Positions 24,316 through 64,000 of a stretch of 64,000 nucleotides of DNA are shown here, piece by piece. Made by a program: the position numbers and the translations under genes. The notes below the pieces were generated by a model, which ran no database searches, had not been told where the DNA came from, and saw only the letters and a list, made by a program, of their open reading frames with translations. The stretch is from assembly GCA_054601695.1 (NCBI GenBank), contig BAAHQB010000099.1:1-64000 (forward strand), written 5' to 3'. Source of the stretch: Amorphochlora amoebiformis. Taxonomy: Eukaryota; Cercozoa; Chlorarachniophyceae. Within the stretch, counting starts at the first letter, position 1. Each line of letters opens with the position of its first letter.

Positions 24316-24333
24316 TATTTGTACATTGATAAG
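23790..24333. repeat. (TA)n spacer between divergent genes
   Basis: (TA)n with a duplicated 'ctatatgactatacatcc' island (23,990 and 24,050). It separates the minus-strand ankyrin exons from the plus-strand PUB exons. No other content. Confidence 0.8.
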
Positions 24334-48698
<24,365 letters not shown>

Positions 48699-48701
<3 letters not shown>

Positions 48702-48850
48702 CCCTAACCCTAACCCTAACCCTAACCCTAACCCTAACCCTAACCCTAACCCTAACCCAATAATGCTGACAAAATAATTTAACCACTCAAAAAACCGAAC
48801 CGTAATCCTGAACTTAACCCTAACCCTAACCGTAACCCTAACTATTATAG
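48699..48850. repeat. Telomeric array beginning at the PP2C stop codon
   Basis: The stop codon TAA (48,699-48,701) is the first TAA of a CCCTAA array running to about 48,757. A second short array is at 48,815-48,841. Confidence 0.9.
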
Positions 48851-48901
48851 TATCATATCCTAACCTAAACCTTATCCCCAATATAGGTTCTAGGACCTGT
48901 G

Positions 48902-49694
48902 AATTCATATCACAATGGAAGGAGATATCTAAGATATAATATCTTAAGATATTAAGATTAAGATATTAAGATATCGATATAATGTGAGTATGTCTCCTAG
49001 ATATCTCACGTGAACTCGAGGCTATAACTAGAGATTCACGGCTAGACTGGGTGTATATACAATTCGTCTATATAGTCTAGGATATATAGACAGAATCTCC
49101 AGAATCTCCAGAATCTCCAGAATCTCTAGATCTAGAATTAGACAGCGTTGTATCCTCTAGATCTAGCAGATACTGCGTTCAGGTTGTTAGTACAGGAAAA
49201 TGTCTAGAATGTGGAATAGCTATTTCTAGTATTTCTACTCGTCTAAGAGCTGTGGATAGCTACTATCTCGACCGTAGACACAATCTAGACAATGGGCGCG
49301 CTAGCGCGGCATCGAAATATTAAATTTATGAAATAATTCATTGAACTATCTATAATCTATATACTAGATGTACTAGATATATCTAGTATATACTAGATAT
49401 ACCAAAATTATATTGTAACCTTGTACATTCGGCTTGTATGGACCGCGACGCCTAGACGCCGGTCTATAGTCTAGATAGTATTTACTAGTATATCCTAGAT
49501 ATCTAGATATAGGTAAATCTTAGTAAATAAGGAGAATCAGACTATTAGTAGTAGTTTAATTTAGAACTAGGCTAGTAGGTCTAGCTAGCTATATAAGCTT
49601 AAGCTAGACTCTAGAGACTAACATAAAAACAGGGCTAGCTCTAGTAGCAAGTTAATTAGTTAAGAATCCCTCAAATCTCTAGAAAATTCTAGAA
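48902..49694. other. CTAG-rich intergenic sequence
   Basis: Non-TA region dense in CTAG, TCTAGA and CTAGATAT words, with a four-fold 'cagaatctc' direct repeat at 49,091-49,130 and AAGATAT repeats at 48,925-48,985. No gene was recognised. Confidence 0.6.
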
Positions 49695-49699
49695 TTAAC

Positions 49700-49876
49700 T
49701 GTCAGTGAGGGATGAATGTGAAGACAGAATGACGAGACCGCCGACAAATTAGGTTTTACCGAATTAGTCATATGAGCGGAAGAACAGCTCATTAGTTTAA
49801 GTTACCGCTCACGCATCGGCAAGTTACTACGTAATCATAGACAGATCTCATCTGCATCACCGCCCACCACGTAATA
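49700..49876 (+). repeat. 5' LTR of the young copia element
   Basis: 177 bp, followed by GGTAATGAG, similar to the GGTTATGAG after the 5' LTR of the other copia family. The gag ATG overlaps it in both. Confidence 0.95.
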
Positions 49877-49880
49877 GGTA

Positions 49881-50057
49881 ATGAGCACTCCCGCTTCCGC
49901 CGCAAGCGAACCAACCGCTGCTACCCATGCCGTCATGACCCGCTCTGGTCGTGTGGTCACGGGTACGCAAGCCGAGACTAGGGCGACAGCGGAGGAGAAG
50001 AAACAAAGAGGAAACCCTCCGTCTGCTGAAAGCAAGATGGCCCAACACCAAGATTAA
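49881..50057 (+). CDS. Short gag N-terminal fragment
   Basis: 58 codons starting MSTPASAASEPTAATHAVMTR and ending TAA at 50,055-50,057. The position directly after the LTR and primer site suggests the remnant of gag. No capsid-type (UBN2) core follows before the long frame at 50,103, so this is probably an internal deletion. Confidence 0.5.
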   Translation: MSTPASAASEPTAATHAVMTRSGRVVTGTQAETRATAEEKKQRGNPPSAESKMAQHQD

Positions 50058-50102
50058 TGTCCACGAGGACGGACACGTGTCATCTGACAATGGCTCGGTG
50101 TC

Positions 50103-53100
50103 GTGGACGACTTGAGGACTCAAGTCTACCAAGTCAAGAAAGATGCCAAAGAACGAATGGCGAAAGGGATCGATTCGATCAGGAATGATCCGGAACCCGG
50201 CAGTAACTTCTTTAACAGTTACCAAGGCCGAGGCCGAGGTCGTAGCCGCTCGCGTGGGCGAGGCTACAGACGCCGGGGGCGTGGACGCCACCCGAGATAC
50301 CAATGGTGGTATGGAACAAAGAGAAGCGGCTCTAACCAGCCAGAAAGGAAGCCCAAGAGGCCCAGACAAGCCCAGCGAGGCGAATGTCTTCTCTGTGGTG
50401 CTATAGACCATTATATGGCAGCCTGCCCACACTCTGCTCGCTTTAAGAAGCTGATTCAGGGTAGTGAAAACTCTAGGGCAATGCTAGCGCAGCACCAGGT
50501 TGCCTCAGTGATCTCTTTGGATGAGACAAATACCCCAAAAGGGGGGGCCAAAACGACGAGAGTTGTGACTGCCATGCCCAATGTGCCTCTTGATGACAAT
50601 TTATCTGATATCATAGATGTGTGTCCTTACATGGTGGAACCCAGTATATATATAGAGCACAATATAGTTGCTGAGGTAGGTCATCCTGAAAGAGTGATAG
50701 TAGACTCTGGAGCCACCTCTAATTTCACGAATAATATCTCTTACGTGCACGAGATGCAACCGCTCAAAAAGAAAATACGAGTAAAAGTAGGCAAACAGGG
50801 CCACGCATACATATGCCACCACTATGGATATATGTATTTTGATATGGACCTTGGAGAGGACCGAACATACACCCTGAAAGTGTTAGCCATTTACTCGAAG
50901 GACACCACAGGCACATTCCTATCTGTCGCACGGATGGATAAGAGAGGAATAAAAATAATAATCCACCAACGTAAAATAACGTTCGAATACGAGCAAGTGC
51001 ACATAGGTTACGCGGATCTAGCTGGATCGAACCTGTACTACCTACGGGGTCAGCCAAAAACCCAAAACAAAATGTACCAGGGGGTACACAACACTATTCT
51101 AATCCGCGAGACTGTGCCACTCGAAATGCTGAATCATCAGCGACTTTGCCACGTGTCTGCAAGAAAACAACGTCAAACGGCGCAACTGGTCCTGGGGATG
51201 AATTGCCCCCAGAGATTCAACTCAAAATTGAGATGCATGACATGCGAAGTGGCGAATTGCACGAGAATCCCGGTGAGAGGACCCGAAAGAGCCCCTCTGG
51301 TCCCAGTAGGGAAGATGGGGACCAAAACCATATATATATATACCTACCACCGATTGAACAGCGACCAAAAGACGCTGCCGGAATCCATAAGGGGATACCA
51401 TGGATTTGTGGTCTTGGTTCACCATGGATCCCGAGCTTTATTTTTGCGCCTAATTAAAAACAAAAGGGAAACGCTTAATACCGTTAAGACGGTTATAGCC
51501 ACTCTTAAGACTCAATTTGGCGTTTCAATAAATGAATTCCGAGCCGATGGGGAAGGGACCTACGTATCCCGAGGGATGCAGGATCACCTCAGGGACCAAG
51601 GAATACGATGGAACCCCTCGACACCGTATAGGCCGGAGCAAAACGGAGTGAGTGAGAGAATAATCCAGACGATTATGCGTATGACTCGCGCAATTCTGCA
51701 TCACGCATCACTCACATACGGATATTGGTGCTATGCCGCACAGGTCGCGGCCCACACCTACAATAGACTGAAACATAGCACGCTCGCAACTGCTGTGCCA
51801 TGGGAAGTTTTGACCAATTACAAACCCAATATATCTTATTTTCGTGTATTTGGGTGCATCTGTCTGGTACATATACCAAAAGAACAGCGCCAGGAGGAGA
51901 CTAAACTCATGAAAAGGCCTTCGAGCCTATATGATCGTGGTAGATACATGAGATTCGTGGGATACACGAACCAGCCTGGCCAATATATATTGCGTGACAA
52001 AAGAGGAAAACAGTACAGACGAATGGTCAACGTGTGGTACGAGAAAATGTTCAAATTTCCACAAGAACAAATTGAGGAAAGGAATGATGAAATCAAAAAT
52101 AACTCAGATGAGCAGCGTGCACAGCAGGAAGCACATGAGAGCTCACAGCCTAGGCGATCAGCCCGAGAGGCTAGAGGAGTTAGAGCACCACTATATGGAC
52201 TCGATGACTACATTTTCGAACTTTCCCACCACTTAAACGCGAGCGTGGCTGATATCAAGTTCGTCCCTCCGAAGGATGACCTATATATATATATGAATAA
52301 ACAACCCACGGTGCAACAATTGGAGGACATTCCTCTCAGTTATTATGACGCAATAAATTGCAGGGAAAAGAGTGAATGGAAAAAGGCAATTCAGAGTGAA
52401 TATGACAGCCTGGTTGAGAACAACACATGGACGCTAATGTCCTGCCCAAAAGGGGTACGACCATTAACCACAAAGCATGTGTATACGAAAAAGCTCAAAC
52501 CTGATAATACCATAAGGTATAAAATGAGACTTGTTGCGAGAGGCTTCAACCAACAAGAAGGAAAAGAATACTTTTTCACCTATGCGCCAACCCTCTCGTT
52601 GAATTCCCTTCGCATTATGCTCGCGTTAGCCACCGTGTGGAGCCTGAAAGGCCACAACATAGACATAACCACGGCATATCTGTATGCGAAAATAGACGCA
52701 GATATATACCTGAAAATACCCAAAGGGTATAAGCCCACGACACCAAGAGAACACAGGATCATGATCACACCCGGTGAGAAAGTCCTGAAACTCAATAAAT
52801 CAATATATGGACTAAAACAGTCAGGCCACTTGTGGAACAAAACACTCGTGGAATTCATCACATCCCTTGGATTCAAACAGTCAGTGATTGACCCGGGCGT
52901 ATTCACAGTCACCAGATATGGTAGAAAAATGATCCTGGGAGTGTTTGTGGATGATATACCCATATTTTACGCCGCGAAAAATGATTTGGAGTGGATTCTC
53001 CGAAACATAGGGAGCAGATTCAAATTCAAAAATCTAGGACCCCTACATCATTGTCTCGGACTGGAAATTACCACTAATCCAAACGGCGAATTTGGGCTAT

Positions 53101-53876
53101 CCCAAACCAGATATATACAGAGGTTGAGGGAGAAATACGCCCCAAACACACGAAAAGTACGCACCCCTATGGCCACGGCGTTCGACCCATTTCTGGATTC
53201 CGAAAGGGTCGGTAGTACCCGATACAGACAGAAAATTGGCGCGCTAATTTATTTATCGGTCGGAACTAGACCGGATATTTCTTACGCCATCGGAACCCTG
53301 GCCAGATTTTCCGCGGAACCCAAGCAAACCCACATGGATGCATTGGACAGATTGATACATTACGTGGTAAATACGTCCACTGTGCGGATACAGTACAGGA
53401 GGACGGATACAATGCCCGAGGCATATGTGGATGCCAGTTTTGCCCAATGTAAGGAAACAGGAAAATCCGTCTCTGGTCACGTTGTCAACTTGGCTGATGG
53501 CCCGGTAGTTTGGTCCAGCCACAGACAAAAAGTTGTCGCAAATTCCACCACAGAATCAGAATATATAGCATGTTCGGAATGCGTGAGGGACGTGATTTAT
53601 GTCAGAGAATTACTAACCGAATTTGGTGTAAATCTTGACAGACCAGTGAACATTAACGAAGACAACCAACCAGCAATTGCAATTGCGACCAAGGAAGGTC
53701 TATCAAAGAAAAGCCGCTCGATACGAGTTTCATACCACAATGTTCGGTATTCGATACGAGCAAAGGAGGTAAGGCTGATAAAGGTCGCCAGTGAGGATAA
53801 CGTCGCTGACATACTTACCAAACCTTTGGCTAACCATCCACATAAAAGACTATTCGTTAAAATGTTCCAAACCTGA
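50103..53876 (+). CDS. Copia polyprotein: nucleocapsid, protease, integrase, RT, RNase H
   Basis: 1257 aa. Residues ~35-65 are an Arg/Gly-rich basic segment (GRGRGRSRSRGRGYRRRGRG). A CCHC zinc knuckle, CLLCGAIDHYMAAC, lies near 95. Protease motif VIVDSGATSNF lies near 198. Integrase: HHCC zinc site (NHQRLCH...CMTC) near 345-380, then the core with candidate Asp in NSDQKT, Asp in FRADGEGTY and Glu in PEQNGVSERI, and the copia FRVFGC motif. RT: RLVARGFNQQEGKEYFFTYAP and catalytic GVFVDDIPIF. RNase H: AYVDASFAQC, NSTTESEYIA, INEDNQPAIAIA, ending ADILTKPL. No stops. It makes and inserts element cDNA; virus-like particle assembly is doubtful without a gag core. The true start is uncertain, since the frame may be entered by frameshift from gag. 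Confidence 0.92.
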   Translation: MDDLRTQVYQVKKDAKERMAKGIDSIRNDPEPGSNFFNSYQGRGRGRSRSRGRGYRRRGRGRHPRYQWWYGTKRSGSNQPERKPKRPRQAQRGECLLCGAIDHYMAACPHSARFKKLIQGSENSRAMLAQHQVASVISLDETNTPKGGAKTTRVVTAMPNVPLDDNLSDIIDVCPYMVEPSIYIEHNIVAEVGHPERVIVDSGATSNFTNNISYVHEMQPLKKKIRVKVGKQGHAYICHHYGYMYFDMDLGEDRTYTLKVLAIYSKDTTGTFLSVARMDKRGIKIIIHQRKITFEYEQVHIGYADLAGSNLYYLRGQPKTQNKMYQGVHNTILIRETVPLEMLNHQRLCHVSARKQRQTAQLVLGMNCPQRFNSKLRCMTCEVANCTRIPVRGPERAPLVPVGKMGTKTIYIYTYHRLNSDQKTLPESIRGYHGFVVLVHHGSRALFLRLIKNKRETLNTVKTVIATLKTQFGVSINEFRADGEGTYVSRGMQDHLRDQGIRWNPSTPYRPEQNGVSERIIQTIMRMTRAILHHASLTYGYWCYAAQVAAHTYNRLKHSTLATAVPWEVLTNYKPNISYFRVFGCICLVHIPKEQRQEETKLMKRPSSLYDRGRYMRFVGYTNQPGQYILRDKRGKQYRRMVNVWYEKMFKFPQEQIEERNDEIKNNSDEQRAQQEAHESSQPRRSAREARGVRAPLYGLDDYIFELSHHLNASVADIKFVPPKDDLYIYMNKQPTVQQLEDIPLSYYDAINCREKSEWKKAIQSEYDSLVENNTWTLMSCPKGVRPLTTKHVYTKKLKPDNTIRYKMRLVARGFNQQEGKEYFFTYAPTLSLNSLRIMLALATVWSLKGHNIDITTAYLYAKIDADIYLKIPKGYKPTTPREHRIMITPGEKVLKLNKSIYGLKQSGHLWNKTLVEFITSLGFKQSVIDPGVFTVTRYGRKMILGVFVDDIPIFYAAKNDLEWILRNIGSRFKFKNLGPLHHCLGLEITTNPNGEFGLSQTRYIQRLREKYAPNTRKVRTPMATAFDPFLDSERVGSTRYRQKIGALIYLSVGTRPDISYAIGTLARFSAEPKQTHMDALDRLIHYVVNTSTVRIQYRRTDTMPEAYVDASFAQCKETGKSVSGHVVNLADGPVVWSSHRQKVVANSTTESEYIACSECVRDVIYVRELLTEFGVNLDRPVNINEDNQPAIAIATKEGLSKKSRSIRVSYHNVRYSIRAKEVRLIKVASEDNVADILTKPLANHPHKRLFVKMFQT

Positions 53877-54503
53877 GTGAATGTGGGAGGCAGAACGGAC
53901 TGGTGAACATTCCACCTAGTGAGCGTTGGTGACTGTTGGACCATTATCGAGGCTTGATCACCCGTCGAGGTGGGGCAACACACCTGTCATAGCTCTGCCG
54001 GAACGCGAAGCCAGACCATTCTACCAAGGGTGAAAACATAAAGATACACATATTTACATATGTATATGTATATATGTGGACAATAAACATTCCGAGGAGT
54101 ACATATACCTTTGAGGGGGCGTGCACAAATGAATGAAAGAAGTGGTTTTTCGGATTTTTCTCCACGAATTCAATATATTTAAAGTGGTTTTTGCAACACT
54201 TTCCACTAGAAATAAAAAGAAGTGGTTTTCGAATTTTTCTCCACGAATTAAATATATTTAAAGTGGTTTTTGCAATACTTTCCACTAGGAATAAAAAGAA
54301 TTACAAGTGGTTTTTACATAGTTTTCCACTAAGAATATAGGTAAAAGTACCTCAGTGGTTTTTAAAATTTTTTCTCCACACAAATAGAAACATAAGTGTT
54401 TTTTTTTTAAACAAGTTTTCCGCTACAAATACATAATTTTTTTTTTTTCACGAGTGGTTTTTCTTAAATTTTTATCCACATAAGCCGATCAAGAATATAT
54501 ATA

Positions 54504-54549
<46 letters not shown>

Positions 54550-54624
54550 TATATATACAAAAACACGGGACGTAAACACATCCATCATCACTTTTGTGCA
54601 AACCTCCTAAATTCATATATATGC

Positions 54625-54658
<34 letters not shown>

Positions 54659-54701
54659 ATATATTAAGTATATATATAAATGTATAACGTTTGAGGGGGC
54701 G
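53877..54701 (+). other. 3' non-coding region of the young copia element
   Basis: About 825 bp without a gene. 54,130-54,480 holds tandem, diverged ~40-80-bp units built on 'aagtggtttttc...tttctccac'. A purine tract, tttgagggggcgtg, occurs at 54,112 and again at 54,690 before the LTR. (TA)n runs lie at 54,500-54,545 and 54,620-54,690. Confidence 0.8.
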
Positions 54702-54878
54702 TGTCAGTGAGGGATGAATGTGAAGACAGAATGACGAGACCGCCGACAAATTAGGTTTTACCGAATTAGTCATATGAGCGGAAGAACAGCTCATTAGTTT
54801 AAGTTACCGCTCACGCATCGGCAAGTTACTACGTAATCATAGACAGATCTCATCTGCATCACCGCCCACCACGTAATA
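54702..54878 (+). repeat. 3' LTR of the young copia element
   Basis: 177 bp, identical to the 5' LTR by eye and followed by the TTAAC target duplication. Confidence 0.95.
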
Positions 54879-54883
54879 TTAAC

Positions 54884-63486
<8,603 letters not shown>

Positions 63487-63598
63487 TATAATTACATATA
63501 TATATATATATATATATTCAAGAATCTAAGTACATATATACATATACACATATCTACATATCTATATATAAATATATAAATATATAAATATATATATG

Positions 63599-63639
<41 letters not shown>

Positions 63640-63640
63640 T

Positions 63641-63866
63641 TGTTAGTGATTATCTAATCTCCTTTTCGATTCCGACGAAAAATTACGACAAACCCTTGGC
63701 GGTAATCGGATGCTTCTTTCTTTCTCCGGAACCTATAGCTTCCGTCGGTTCCGGGCTGCTTGGGTTCCGAGATTTATTGGCCCAATGCGGACTGTCGTAT
63801 TGTTGTTTAAGGACTTTTAGACTCTTTGCAGCTCGAGAATATATTGGTTCCGTGTGTTCGTAGTAT
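63641..63866. mobile_element. LTR-like island
   Basis: Starts TGTTAGTG after (TA)n. It contains 'ccggaacctatagcttccgt' and 'ggttccgag' segments similar to the LTR-like islands at 3305-3595 and 30,206-30,503. No coding content. The window ends in (TA)n and (TACA)n. Confidence 0.45.
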
Positions 63867-64000
63867 ATTATATATATATATATGTATGTATGTATATGTA
63901 TATATATATATATATGTATATGTATATATGTATGTATACATATTATAGGTTTATTTAAGCATTCGATGTTTGAGACACACATACATATACATACACATAC

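Larger units (their letters stand above)
49700..54878 (+). mobile_element. Young Ty1/copia retrotransposon, complete with LTRs
   Basis: The LTRs at 49700-49876 and 54702-54878 are 177 bp each and identical by eye, starting TGTCAG and ending CGTAATA. They are flanked by a perfect 5-bp target duplication TTAAC (49,695-49,699 and 54,879-54,883). The pol frame is uninterrupted for 1257 codons. A purine tract, tttgagggggcgtg, precedes the 3' LTR and recurs at 54,112. Identical LTRs and an open frame imply recent insertion. It is unrelated in LTR sequence to the 11.4-kb element. The gag core appears to be missing. Confidence 0.95.

Overview
The window is nuclear DNA from an unidentified eukaryote, probably a microbial one. 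The evidence is spliced genes with very small exons and GT-AG introns, a nuclear gene for a mitochondrial oxidase subunit, Ty1/copia retrotransposons, and many interstitial TTAGGG/CCCTAA repeats. Most bases are (TA)n microsatellite. Coding sequence survives as islands of 24-110 bp, so nearly all long Tyr/Ile open frames are read-through of TATA repeats and not genes. I recovered genes by finding islands bounded by ...AG and GT..., then testing whether reading phase carries from one island to the next. I cannot name the species. TTAGGG-type repeats argue against lineages whose telomeres are TTTAGGG.

Positions 1-34,002 form a giant inverted repeat centred near 16,584. Both arms carry a PUB-domain gene (minus strand and decayed on the left, plus strand and well preserved on the right), the same LTR-like islands and tandem arrays, one copy of an integrase-less copia element, and an ankyrin exon with an array of partial copies that meets its mirror image at the centre. 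The arms differ in the middle. The left arm (about 9.4-11.4 kb) has exons of a GT61/DUF563-like glycosyltransferase embedded in telomeric repeats. The right arm (about 22.1-24.3 kb) has further ankyrin exons.

From 34.6 to 48.7 kb lies a PP2C-family Ser/Thr phosphatase gene on the plus strand. Fifteen exons were found. Phase is consistent from the first exon to 44,978 and again from 47,128 to the stop; one small exon carrying the ACDG motif was not found. Its introns are (TA)n, (CT)n or telomeric repeat. Two fragments of a COX6A-like cytochrome oxidase subunit lie inside its last introns. A 120-base poly-G run is nearby.

Positions 48.9-56.8 kb are a more ordinary, CTAG-rich intergenic region. 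It holds a young copia element (49,700-54,878) with identical LTRs and a perfect 5-bp target duplication. Positions 57.1-63.5 kb hold a small-exon gene for an unidentified protein with predicted hydrophobic segments. The window ends in another LTR-like island.

The two patterns I find most unusual are introns whose bodies and splice sites are built from telomeric repeat, and repeated 'echoes' of exon edges, in which an exon end and its splice signal recur several times in the adjacent (TA)n tract.
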